Positions 49,658 through 61,257 of a stretch of 64,000 nucleotides of DNA are shown in pieces. The stretch's first letter is position 1. The number at the start of each line of letters is the position of its first letter. The stretch is from Sycobia sp. Sy_11 (Eukaryota > Arthropoda > Insecta > Hymenoptera > Epichrysomallidae). The stretch spans positions 62,001 to 126,000 of the forward strand of contig JACCIC010000293.1 of assembly GCA_018907035.1 (NCBI GenBank), written 5' to 3'. The translations under genes and the position numbers were made by a program. The notes beneath the pieces were generated by a model. The model saw only the letters and a program-made list of their open reading frames with translations, made no database searches and had not been told where the DNA came from.

Positions 49658-50977
49658 TTATTCGTATATTATATTAATATATCGTTATATTTTAAGAGCA
49701 TCCATAACATTTCAATGTGTTGTAAAAAAAAGTTATTTTCTTCACCGCGTAAATCAATCACACACGATCACAAATCCTATGAGAAAAAAAGAGTAATTGC
49801 GCAAGCTAACTACTCAGCTTCCATATAAATTTTAGATGCTGTACACTCCGATCCGCTGGTAATTTTTCTTTAGCGGGATGAGCAGTTTTATGCATTGGTA
49901 AGAGTGAAGTCGACGACGAGACCGTTAATAATATTGTATGCATCAGTGTCGGGCTTAAAGACCTCGAGTCCCAAACTCCAAATCCTCTCGTATTAAATTA
50001 ATTATTCTTGTGAAATTATTATTCAAAATTCGAATATTTTTAGATCTTTTATATGAGCATGTATAAAAATCGAAATTTCGTTAAAAATATTGACAATTTC
50101 TTAGATCATCAAAGTGACTGTGCACAAGTCTAAGTTCTTGGCATACATCAATTAAGGAAAACTTATGAAAGTGCAAAATTTCGGTCACTTGCCATTGTCA
50201 TTGTTTACCTTATTTCTTTTTAACATATCATTGTCATTGAAAATGTGAGACCGATGGATGTGAAAAAGTGTGCGTAATCTTATCAGTACCCTCAGAAATT
50301 GAACATATGCAGAAATGGATTCAAAAGTGTATAAGGTGATTAAAAATTAAAAATTCTTCTTTTATATCGACTGTTTTGAATAAAATTAATAAATATTTTT
50401 ATCGGTCTTTCAGTCCTCATACTATTAATATATAATATATGACTAAAATAATGACAGTCAGACTGTACTCGTTTATTGTCACCCCCGAAGAATCTGAATT
50501 ACAACTTACTACTAAAAATAAAATTAAAATTAATTTCGATTAAAAATTAAAAATAATAAAGACAAAATAAATATAAAATAAATTAAACATAATAAAAACA
50601 ATAAAATTAAAAAAATTCTCTTATTTTTAACATTTTTTAATGAGGAAATTGCTTAAAACGAGCCTTTCGATTATCAGAAGTTCAGTTATACGTTATTAAA
50701 CTGATTCGAATAAGCTAAATGTCAACGGACATCTCGAGCCGATACGACTAACGTGAACAAAATTATAATTTCATTCTATCGCGAGTTTTTATGTTGGGTG
50801 GTGTGAAGTTTTCCGTATTTGTAAAAAATATTATGATGACTGTAGGAATCGTAGACACATTACCTATGCGAGACTTTAGAAAAAGCAACCGAATGAAAAG
50901 GGGCAAAAGTGACATGTAACGATGCGCGTAACTTCCTCATGCTATTTTCGATCAGAGAACGTGTATACTATGAGCTA

Positions 50978-50980
<3 letters not shown>
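49655..50980. other. AT-rich spacer, no gene
   Basis: Unique AT-rich DNA, very A-rich at about 50510-50630. Nothing recognised. Confidence 0.55.
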
Positions 50981-51034
<54 letters not shown>

Positions 51035-51040
51035 ATATAT
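50981..51040. repeat. (AT)n with GTGT edge
   Basis: Pure AT array at 50981-51028 followed by GTGTGTATATAT. Confidence 0.96.
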
Positions 51041-51282
51041 AAGGAAACTATCGTTCCATCTTCGAGAAACCCCCTTTATATCCTCGACGAGCCCGCGCGT
51101 TTATTCGCCTCCAAACTCAGACCGATTATCGGATCAGCTCTCCAGCCTTGAGAAAAGAGGATACTTTCAAAAAAGACGGCAAAGAAAACTCACGATCCCC
51201 TCACCGAGAGAAGGATCCGCTTTTTCACGTAACAGTGTTATCGCCGTTTTATATATACACACTCGCATATATGAGTCGTGAA

Positions 51283-51290
<8 letters not shown>

Positions 51291-51348
<58 letters not shown>

Positions 51349-51350
51349 TA
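51291..51350. repeat. (AT)n microsatellite
   Basis: AT array with one C interruption near its right end (TACATATATA). Confidence 0.95.
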
Positions 51351-52744
51351 GGCGCAGCTAATAGTCTTGGATCAAAAGGTATGGATTTACAAAAGTTTTT
51401 TTTTTTAAATAAGAATTCTGAAGGAGGACTGCTGAAAAAATAGCAGATAAGTTCTTATTAAATATATAGCTATTATTAATTATTAGTCATTGCTTGGAAG
51501 ACTGTGTGAACGAAATTATTCGTTAAAATGCGATAACCAAAACCTTGGATAATACAAATTTTTCTTAAAGCAGCAGTTGATTTTCGGTGAAATCGAGATA
51601 TATTTATTAGGACTGGAGATTTGGTCAATTGAATTCATATGAGTTAGAAAATTAGGTTCCGCGCTCACTAGTCTTCTCACTAGGCTAACTTCTCCTTTGT
51701 AATCATTCGTTTTCGTATAAATTATTGTTCAAATAAGCTTTTTTGTTTTAAAAAAATTTTTTATTCAAAATCATTTAAAATGATCGTAATAAAGCCTTGA
51801 CAAAAAGACTGATCTCAATTCGCGATTTTAAATCTTCAATTTAAGTCTTCAGTTTTGCTAAAAAATTCTGTCAATTTTTGAATCTCAAAACACTAGAATT
51901 TTTTAAATACGCATTTTCCACAATTCGTGCGGTTATCTTTTTTTCACACGTTTCTGAAATCGATGGTGACAATTGTACTCTATGGTATGTGAAATTATTT
52001 ATTCCGAATCGACGAATAATTTTCTTAAATCTAAAGATCAAGAAAACCGGTTAAAGCTGCTTTTGAAGAGATGAAAAGTTTCTTTTGCTATTTCTGGACG
52101 ATGTGGAAGGCTCTCTTAAGCTTTAAAAAGAGCCCTTTGAAACGAGTAGGAGCAAAATTAAAATGCAAAAACTGATCGTAGCTCCTAATTTTACAACTTA
52201 TGTTCATTAAATTTCCGATATCACGAGTCCTAGTGAATATTTGGTAATTTTACAAAATCTAACTATTTTCCAGAAGACAAAAACGTAAATAATTTGAGGC
52301 TTCATAATTTCATTGCAGAGAACAGTCTCGTTTACGCGGCTTCTGCAAAAACGAAATAGCAAATATAAAATTTATCGATCATTTTCACGTAATTCCATCC
52401 TCACCATTTATGTTCAGAGGGCGAAAATAGGTTAAAAACAACTTTGTTGGGTCCAGACTTTTAAAAAAGGGGCAACGAAAGCCTTCTGGCTCTTACAGTA
52501 TATAGCGATACTGTATATCTATCCTTCTGCCCTCCCCCTCCCCCGCTATTGTAAAACGCGTCATTGTTTGACTCTTCAGCTTCGATCGCCTTGCGAGAAA
52601 CTTATTATCTCTGTTATTCTCTCATTTTTTTTCTCTCTCTTCCTCTTGTTTTACGTTCTTCATGATTCATCAGCGAGAAATATTAAAATTTACATACATT
52701 TTATGAAGGTATGATGAGCCGTCATTGAAGCAATTCGTTGGCGC

Positions 52745-52747
<3 letters not shown>
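51351..52747. other. AT-rich spacer, no gene
   Basis: Unique sequence with a T run at about 51396-51407. Nothing recognised. Confidence 0.55.
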
Positions 52748-52797
<50 letters not shown>

Positions 52798-52812
52798 TAC
52801 ATACATACATGC
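52748..52812. repeat. (AT)n with adjoining (ACAT)n
   Basis: AT array at 52748-52793 passing into ACAT tetranucleotides at about 52796-52812. Confidence 0.95.
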
Positions 52813-53430
52813 ATACACTTAGAAACATGCCCTTAGAATGGTCCATTTCTAAAAAAGTAGAAAAATTCGATCAAATTAATATGTCGTCGGGAATCAAAAT
52901 GATTAGCATTCATTTCGGGCCTCGTGTATTTTCTTGAAAAACTGAGTAATCCGATGGGGTAGAATTTTTCAGATTTGACCGCAGTGTAAATGTGAAGTGC
53001 TAATTTTCTCTATGCTCATCCAGTGAAAGCGTAAAAACATCGGTGACAACATTTACTGATGCAAATATGATTAATATATTGTTTACCATTCATAAAAATA
53101 TAAAATATATAAAGTTACTATTAATGCTTATTTTTCCTATAGGAAAAATATAATTCGATTTTTCAGTAATACCTGGTAGAAAATAAAACAATTTTCATAC
53201 TTGCGCGCACTACTTAACATTCATTGCTCGTCATTTTCGATATAACAAAAATGGTCCAGTTCTTCTTGTAAAAATTGTATTTCTACAATAGGCCTCAGTT
53301 AGTCCACGTTTCATTTGTCAATTTTACGGAAAAAAAAACCTCATCGTAATCGTCAAATATTTAATTCGTGCGATCTTCGCGGCAATTGGTATACGAGAGC
53401 ATAGGACGAAGAAAAAAAATCATACACACT
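52813..53430. other. AT-rich spacer, no gene
   Basis: Unique AT-rich sequence; nothing recognised. Confidence 0.55.
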
Positions 53431-53432
53431 CG

Positions 53433-53474
<42 letters not shown>
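53431..53474. repeat. Compound (CG)5(CA)17 tract
   Basis: CG units run directly into a CA array. It is continuous alternating purine-pyrimidine sequence and a good Z-DNA former. Confidence 0.95.
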
Positions 53475-53477
<3 letters not shown>

Positions 53478-53591
53478 GCAAGCGCCATTTACCCGAACCC
53501 CTATAGTATTACGTTTCGCTCTCCCGATCAGGGAGGGAACCCGGGTTTAGTCGGCCGAGCAACTCATCGCCTCCGCGAGCGTATATACTTC

Positions 53592-53929
53592 TTGCGTATA
53601 TCTCTTGCCCCGAAGAAACGGAAAAAGGACGAAAAAATGGATCCCTTATATAAAAATAAGACCTATATTTTTTACCTCGATTGGATTTCCCTTGCTCACC
53701 GCGGCTTCATCGGACTTCGTCGCCCTTCCTTCGTTCGACCACCCCTTCGTTGTTCATCGACGATTTTATTTATACGAGGTGTATCACGCTCGGAGAGTCA
53801 TCTATATGCGAATCGAACATTCGAGATGTTTCCAACCATCTTCGATCTTCTCAGGCGTTTGGCAATTATTTTTTAGATGTTGGAGTTTTATGGATATTTA
53901 TACTCATTTTATCTAGGTTATTGCTTTGA
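53592..53929 (+). other. Segment open in all three plus frames
   Basis: Plus-strand frames of 94, 103 and 82 codons overlap over about 53681-53876, so TAA, TAG and TGA are absent in every frame there. The segment is C/T- and CG-bearing compared with its flanks. Peptides are unrecognised. At most one frame could be real, and the joint openness points to composition rather than selection. Confidence 0.35.
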
Positions 53930-54316
53930 ATATTTACGTTGACGCATGATGATTTATTTGTAGAGAAATATATTTTGCTCTCTTAAAAATATAATCTTCA
54001 TTAAACTCAATGTCAATGCATCGACTGGATTGTTTCAAGAACCCCCGCGCCAAGTGAAAAACTAGCACATTTCAAGCAGTTCCAACAAAAAAAAAACATT
54101 GAAAATTTTTTACAGAATGCTAACTCAGATTTTACGCGTAAGACTGGAGCAATTGTTCATTTTGCGTGTAAAACTACAGGAATTAAATTGTACTACTTCT
54201 TTCCACTAATCGCGAATGGTCTTACTTGTCATTGCCAAACCGTACACCCTTTCGTCGAATAAAATGAAACGTACTAGTGTTTGTTGAGTGTCTTGATATG
54301 AAAGTTGTTATAATTC

Positions 54317-54318
<2 letters not shown>
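53930..54318. other. AT-rich spacer, no gene
   Basis: Unique sequence; nothing recognised. Confidence 0.55.

Positions 54319-54361
<43 letters not shown>
54319..54361. repeat. (GT)n microsatellite
   Basis: Pure GT array of about 21 units. Confidence 0.96.
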
Positions 54362-54363
<2 letters not shown>

Positions 54364-54489
54364 TACAGTATATTTCTTTAGTATGATTAAATATTTGTAT
54401 ATGAATATGAATAAATAGGATTAACAATTATAATTGAAGACTATGAAACCATTAGATTTTTCAAATATGCATACGAATATATATTTCAA

Positions 54490-54490
<1 letters not shown>

Positions 54491-54552
<62 letters not shown>
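54491..54552. repeat. (AT)n microsatellite
   Basis: Long AT array with one G interruption near its right end (TGTATATATATAG). Confidence 0.96.
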
Positions 54553-56122
54553 GTCCGTCAAATATAACGAAACCATTGATAATGAACAATTTTGTACGTT
54601 AAAGAAAAATTTATGTTGAAAGAATGTATTATATATGATTTAAAATTCAGTTAAGCATTTATGGAATCTTAATTCATTTTACAACAATCATACGGCAAAA
54701 ATGTCTTCATTATCAGTCACACTTTCTATGTATATATACATATATACATTAGATAAACATTAATTAGACCAATCATGTGCCCGTTTCAAAAAGTGTCTAT
54801 AGACATACAGATCGTTCGTTCGCCTAACGATCGAAGGCAATTTAAACCCCCGGAAATAATGATAAAAAAATATATCCGCTTATCACCCGCCCCCTTAACC
54901 GTTCACACTGGTTTCACGCGCTATATCGGTAGGATTAACGATTGAAGAGGGGGGTATTTTTACGCCCACCCCTATCAATCACGCGTAACGCATGCATACG
55001 CGCGGTACCGTATCTACTTTCTCTCTTCAAAGCCACGCGAGGAGGAAATAAAATTAGTTTCGTAGACGAGGCGCTTCCCGACGCAATCATACGTCTATCG
55101 TGCACGCATAAAAGGTAACATACTATATAAAATTAATCCAATAAATATATGAGGACATGTAAGGTAAATGATAAGGAATGTATTTTAGACCATCGACGCT
55201 CAATTGCAATCATAACGGGGAGAAACAGCTACTGAAAATTCGCGTAGGCGTCTAAATACTTATTACTGGTTACATTAGAAATTGTAAGGTTTCGATACAG
55301 TTTCTATATCGAAATTTCTCAATATTTTTAATATCGTTGCAATATTTTCTGCCAATCTGTATTTTTCATCTTACTTAAAGAATGGGACAAATATTTCTTT
55401 CGATTTACTTTAGAAAATGAGTTTGAAAAAACCGATCATACCGTCTTTAGAATTTATGGTCGATAAAAAGCTTCTTCTTTTTTTTTTTCATTTTCTTTAT
55501 TCGAAAGAAAATCATTGAAAGACTTTTCTACTATTATCATAAAAAAGAGGAGCAGTAGTACGGTATAATATACCTGTGTAAGATCGGGAATAAATTTTGA
55601 CGTAATAAAGTTCTTTTTTGTAACGATGGATTTTCTCGAGTTGGAATATAAATCAGTAGAAGATTTTTAAGCTCGTAAAAAAAGGGCAAGCAGCGCATTC
55701 AGGGAGATGCTATTCTTTTTTTTTTTTTTTAATTTAATTAAAAATAGGCCTGTATAAACGAAGCTAATTTTTTTTTTCATTTAGTTTACCAACAGGGAAT
55801 CGAACAACGAAATTGATTATTAGTAGGTAAAATTACATCATAAGCGTAGGGGTTTTCATATTTCCGATTCTCTAATTTATTATCAACGCGCCAATGCTAT
55901 ATTTTCATTATTCCTTTGAAATTATATAAATCGCATTTGCTTTTCTCCGCTTCTTATTTCATTGGACGCACGAGTAATATTCCCTATGAGCCTCAATAAA
56001 TGAGAATTGTACATCGAATCAATCCTTAACGTACGGACCACCCGCTGTCCGCCCACACCGTCGTGAGACGACCCCGCGGCACCTCGGTATTCTAGCTTCT
56101 CTTCTCTAATTTCATCCCTCCC

Positions 56123-56126
<4 letters not shown>
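54553..56126. other. AT-rich spacer, no gene
   Basis: Unique sequence with T runs at about 55481-55489 and 55716-55731 and a CpG-bearing patch at about 54880-55110. Nothing recognised. Confidence 0.55.

Positions 56127-56160
<34 letters not shown>
56127..56160. repeat. (CT)n microsatellite
   Basis: CT array within a CpG-rich region. It produces the RERERE run of the minus-strand frame at 55922-56257. Confidence 0.95.
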
Positions 56161-56164
<4 letters not shown>

Positions 56165-56530
56165 CTTTCCTCGCCGCAACACAGTACCTCTAGACGTCAT
56201 TATTATTTGTCTCGCGTCGAACGTTTGTGTCGCGCGATCGTCAATCCGCCCGCCCATCCCAGGTCATCATTCTGTGGATGAAGGAGGCTCGGTAATTCAC
56301 GCAAAGCTATTTCTCAGCTCGATTTTTCGCGCAAACGTTCCGTAAATGAGGGAGCCTCGCGAATAATAGACAACGCCGGCCGACGACGGCATAAGCGACG
56401 CGATACTCGTTGCTGCCGCTGCTGCTCTTTAGGTCTCGATTGATATTCAAAGGCCGGCTTGTTTTCCCGCACGGCGATTACTCGCGAAGATGTATAAATG
56501 CGACTCGGTAAAGTTCTGTCGGGCTCTCGT
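56161..56530. other. CpG-rich block
   Basis: CpG-rich DNA with a short GCTGCCGCTGCTGCT run at about 56412 and a TATAAAT sequence at 56493-56499 in otherwise GC-rich context. It is a possible promoter, but no initiator or credible exon supports that. Confidence 0.35.
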
Positions 56531-56554
56531 TCTCTCTCTCTCTCTCTCTCTCTC
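56531..56554. repeat. (CT)n microsatellite
   Basis: Short CT array in the same CpG-rich region. Confidence 0.93.
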
Positions 56555-56804
56555 GCTCTGGTTGCTCCGTCTAGATACGTACATTCATCGCGCTCGCTCC
56601 CGCTTCTCGCCTAATATACGGATCAAATGGTCAAATCGTGCCTCGAATCGGCGAAACTTGGCGAACCTTTTATATAATCTATAAGCAGTCGTGTACGTGG
56701 ATCAAGATTTGGCTTTTTTGGGGGGTTAGAGGGAGGGGTGGATCAAGATTTCGCGCGAATAAGCGAGGTCGCGGTCAATTCTAAATGCGCACACTGATGT
56801 ATAA

Positions 56805-56807
<3 letters not shown>

Positions 56808-56851
<44 letters not shown>
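56808..56851. repeat. (AT)n microsatellite
   Basis: Pure AT array of about 22 units. Confidence 0.96.
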
Positions 56852-56853
<2 letters not shown>

Positions 56854-58035
56854 CAGTAAAAATCTCGGTATATATAAGTTTAAGTGATAAAATGAATTTG
56901 GATTGATATATAAGAAGAAAAAGAAAGTGAACAGGATTTTAAGGTTTTCGCGGTTATTTTTGAGGTCAATTTCGTAACGATAATTCAATCTGTATAGTTG
57001 AAAGACGGGGCTGCTATTTTTTTTAAATATATTAGAGATTTAACCAACAAACATATAAATGAAATCCTGAAATTAAATTCTTTCGAATCGGTAAGCCAAC
57101 TTAATAAAATCACCAGATTGGGAAAAGAGAAAACGTCATTTGCAAAACGTTTATCGCAAGCTTTCTGAATAATAAGATGTTCTATTTCTTCTTGGACTGC
57201 CAAAATAGATCTGGTCGTTTGGAAACATAACTGGTTCGCCTTAGAAAAAAAGAAATATACTAGTTAGGAGAGAATTTAATCTATAAGAAAAAATCTACAA
57301 CACGTCCTTCCAAAGTAGTACCGTTTCCAATATTAGAAATTGATATAATATTAGATTATTTATAATTTATAATATAGTAGACTATTTATAATAGTCCGAC
57401 CAATTACAATATTACCTTTGTTATAATTAGAAATACGCAAATGACCATTGAAAATTTCTCGTAATCTAAAAGAAATTAAATAAACTAAGTAGGTTCGATG
57501 CCATTTCTTTAGATACTTGAGTACAAATTCATAAATATCCGAGAACAGGCTTCATATTACGAACTCAATTGGGACTGTGCCTTGGTAATAAGTGTAACAA
57601 TACGTCTTCGTACGCCGACAATTTGTATACCGTCTGTATCAAGCCTCATTTAGTGTTCAGGAATGAAAAATGTGTCAAAGAAATGGTTAATTTGAAAAAT
57701 ATATATCATTATGCTGATAGCAATCAAAACGTTCCTCATTCTATAGATTGGGAATGGTTATTTAAGGCCAATTTTTCTTATTAAATGCGATGCAAGTGCA
57801 ATATCGGAAGGACAAATTTACAGCTGTTTGTGGTAAACGAGCATTAAAACGTCATAGAGCAGTCATAAAACGTCATTGGGTCTCGAGAGGGGATGAAAAC
57901 TGTAATACTAGAATACTCGTATATTCTGCCATCTAGTGAATTACTGAACAGTAGCGTTTCCAAAACTTTTTAAAATTTAATAGAGACTTTTCGATGCCAG
58001 TGGGGATAAGCTAATAATGAAAAGTACATAATGAC

Positions 58036-58038
<3 letters not shown>
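56852..58038. other. AT-rich spacer, no gene
   Basis: Unique AT-rich DNA. The frame at 57569-57784 starts at TTG, not ATG, and is unrecognised. A CTCF-like TGCCATCTAGTG motif lies at 57927-57938. An AAAACGTCAT word is repeated at about 57847 and 57866. Confidence 0.5.

Positions 58039-58089
<51 letters not shown>
58039..58089. repeat. (AT)n microsatellite
   Basis: Pure AT array of about 25 units. Confidence 0.96.
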
Positions 58090-58094
<5 letters not shown>

Positions 58095-58854
58095 CTGTAT
58101 CAAACAGGAATCCTTACCATACAAACCAGAAGTCATATTAGTTTTGATGTTATTATTGAGCACAGTGCATATCTTAATATTGCGATTGATGTACAAAAAA
58201 TGCATTGCAAATAATAAACAAAAATTGAACTGTAAATATATGATAACTCTAATCAGCTTGAACTTTGATGATTTGTTTTTGGAACTCAAATATGATTTTT
58301 AAAAAATCGTCTTTCATTTTCTATACTAGAGGGCCTGTAATCTGTTATATAGAGATAATAAGATTTCTATGGCTACGTATGTAAAATCAATTATAGTCTA
58401 TCTTCTGTAAGCAAGAATGTCGAATTACTATTTAGAAATTCTTTTTTTTTCTTTTTCTACAAAAATGCTGTCTCGATTGTGAATCGAAGATTTTATTGAA
58501 TTTAATTTACTTTTATAAATGATCCCAATACTCATAATTTCATCCGATATATAAATCTACAATTTTTGTAAAAACTACATATAAATATAAACTGCTTTAA
58601 TATATTTATGATGATAAATAAAAATATGAAAATGGAGTAATGCAATCCTATAGCCTTGTAAAGTATGTAGTCCCATAACAATGATACATTTCGCATCTGC
58701 ACGACAGAGGAAATATTAAACTTTAGGCATAGTTATCGAATTAATTATTCGTTTAGATATCACAAAGAGAATGAAAAAGAAATTTATGAACAATAGATAT
58801 AATACTTTCTTGGCCAATACGTTTCACGTTTACCCTATTATTGCATAGCATATA

Positions 58855-58858
<4 letters not shown>
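58090..58858. other. AT-rich spacer, no gene
   Basis: Unique AT-rich DNA; nothing recognised. Confidence 0.55.

Positions 58859-58899
<41 letters not shown>
58859..58899. repeat. (AT)n microsatellite
   Basis: Pure AT array ending in ATAAATATAAATTC. Confidence 0.95.
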
Positions 58900-58903
<4 letters not shown>

Positions 58904-59032
58904 TAAATTCTGTTTATTTAATCGTTTATGATTAAACAAATTTACTTAGTAGCTTTTGTTATTAGGTATATAATTATTGTTTAATAATTTTTTTATGATT
59001 AACCTATTGCGAATGAATATTGCGTGCAAATT

Positions 59033-59050
59033 CGTCACTGGCTCAGGTCG

Positions 59051-59102
<52 letters not shown>

Positions 59103-59125
59103 ATATATACGTCACTGGCTCAGGT
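59033..59125. repeat. (AT)n array flanked by 16-bp direct repeats
   Basis: The 16-mer CGTCACTGGCTCAGGT occurs exactly at 59033-59048 and 59110-59125, on either side of an AT array at 59054-59099. The two copies are 77 bp apart. This could be a local duplication that seeded or captured the array, or the footprint of an insertion. Confidence 0.93.
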
Positions 59126-59905
59126 GGAATATAAACTTCCGTCAAGATAATCATCTGCACGAACCCGCATATGGGCGAGAGAAATATTTTTGATAAAGGT
59201 TAGTTGAGAAACCGTTTCGATTTTCACCGCAATGTCAACTTAAAAGTAAATTAAATTTTACGTTGAATTTTAAGGTAACTTCAATAAACTAATTATAATC
59301 ACTCAAATGAGCTGTTTAAAATGATATACAAATAAGTTTTGATTAAAATTTAAAATTTTTATTTTAAATTTAAAATACGTACATTATACAAAATTATTTT
59401 CAAACAAAAAATTATATCTGACAGGGTTGAATTTCCCTTTGCTCGCATTAAAAAAGTATATACATATAATTTTTACAAATATTTAGAAACAATTTTCAGT
59501 TATGCTTTCAGTTTATATATAAGTTATTTATATATCGAGAAATGAAATTCGTGGAATTGCAGAAATGCTAAACTCAAATTCACAGCTGCGCACCGATGTA
59601 AATGTATTAATATGCCGTGCATTTGTTTTTGTTGTATATATATATATATACATAATGAATGCAATTTTCTGCTTTGCAGCTCGCAGCATTTTAAACAGTC
59701 TACTAAAGTTCTCTTATACACGTACAAATTAACTTGTCGAAATGCAGTTTTCGTAAACGTTGAAAGTAGTTGAAAAAGGAGTAATATATATACATATAGC
59801 GCTTTTCTATATACACAGCGTCTAAAACAAACTTTAGGGAATCGACGAAGACCGGACTTTTGTTTTATAAGAGGAATTTCGAATGAACCGCGAGAGTAAG
59901 AGCGA

Positions 59906-59908
<3 letters not shown>
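59126..59908. other. AT-rich spacer, no gene
   Basis: Unique AT-rich DNA with a short AT run near 59637-59650. The frame at 59524-59727 is unrecognised. Confidence 0.55.
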
Positions 59909-59951
<43 letters not shown>

Positions 59952-59963
59952 GAGAGAGAGAGA
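59909..59963. repeat. (GA)n microsatellite
   Basis: GA array with a single GGAA interruption. Confidence 0.96.
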
Positions 59964-60660
59964 ATGAGAAAGAAAGAACCTCGCGTAAACTTACTTTTTC
60001 GAACTGATCCCGTCTATGCGGACCTGAATAGTAATGTTTCTTATAAAACTTCTTTATAAAGCCATTATCATTTGTATAAACATAAAAAAATATGTATTAG
60101 CTTCTTATAAAATATTGTTTTATTCATAGAATGATGAAATAATGTTTTGAAACTATATATATTAAAAAAAAACTATTAGAATCATATGTATTTTCTACTG
60201 CACATGATTCTTTGAATTGCACAGAAATAAATTCAATTGATTTTTCGTAAATTTTATCCTGAAGAGCCATTAAAAGAAAAAATTTGGAAAGTAAATCAGA
60301 GAGCAAATTAATTTTCTTAAGCAGATTCCAATTACTTAATACCGATTTTTTTTTCATGAATATGCAACACAAACAGTCAGTTTTATTTCTGGTTTAATTC
60401 GAATAATCTTCGCTTCAAATTATTTTCTTATAAATAAACACTTTTTCCATGCTCGTCCCAATAAAATAAGCCGGTAAATTTACTGATCCATAATAAAAAT
60501 CAATTCTCTTGGTGTCCCTAAAATGAAGTTTCTGTTATTCCTATGGATAATGTGTCCGAAGCTAATAATCTACTGTACGCGTCGGAGTCAATGTACACAC
60601 GATACTCATATTAAAATAAATAAAAATTAACAAAATAATAAATAAGATAACATAAAATAA
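59964..60660. other. AT-rich spacer, no gene
   Basis: Unique AT-rich DNA; nothing recognised. Confidence 0.55.
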
Positions 60661-60907
60661 AAACTCCGCGAATAGCAGTGCATGAAGAATCGCGCATAAA
60701 ATGGCCCGCGGCCGGCGCTGAATCGTTCGCGAAAGAAAAAATGGAAGAAAAATTGCTTCCCCATTAACAATTCAGCCGAACGTATCAAATATGAATCGAA
60801 TTCGAAACGCCGTAAGCCCGAGCCCCGTGGTAAATATTAAGCGCGCGCCACGGGCACCCGTCGGGCAAAGTCTGAAAATTTCAAAGCTCGTGTATAGCAA
60901 TACAGCA

Positions 60908-60910
<3 letters not shown>
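60661..60910. other. CpG-rich block
   Basis: CpG-rich segment with GGCCCGCGGCCGGCGC near 60703. No credible exon or core promoter. Confidence 0.45.

Positions 60911-60954
<44 letters not shown>
60911..60954. repeat. (AT)n microsatellite
   Basis: Pure AT array of about 22 units, placed inside an otherwise CpG-rich region. Confidence 0.96.
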
Positions 60955-60957
<3 letters not shown>

Positions 60958-61209
60958 TCAGAATTTATGTACTCGTAAAACTTTTCCCAAGATAAATACG
61001 CCGTACTGAGAAATTAATCCGCGTTTTATTTCGTCGGAGCGGCGACGGTTCGAAAATTCGTCGCATTAAAATGAGCCCTCGTCGTATATAATATAAGTAT
61101 CCGTTAATTAACCGATAGTCCCCCTCCCCGCCCCGCCCAGCGATGCCTATCTCGACCACGGCTGGGCCTTTGTCTTGACGCGTAATGGAGTTACATCCCC
61201 CGCGGGGCG

Positions 61210-61257
61210 GCGTGGCCACCTCGGCTCACGGCCACGCGGACATAGGATTATATAAGG
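61210..61257. promoter_or_regulatory. Perfect hairpin next to a TATA-like box
   Basis: GCGTGGCC at 61210-61217 pairs exactly with GGCCACGC at 61230-61237 across a 12-base loop. A TATATAAGG sequence follows at 61249-61257. The setting is CpG-rich. The arrangement suits a core promoter reading rightward, but no transcript or exon can be supported. Confidence 0.25.

Noticed and set aside
53769..53800. TACGAGGTGTATCACG as a mariner terminal repeat
   Set aside because: Only the first 10-11 bases resemble known ends; there is no partner repeat and no transposase nearby.
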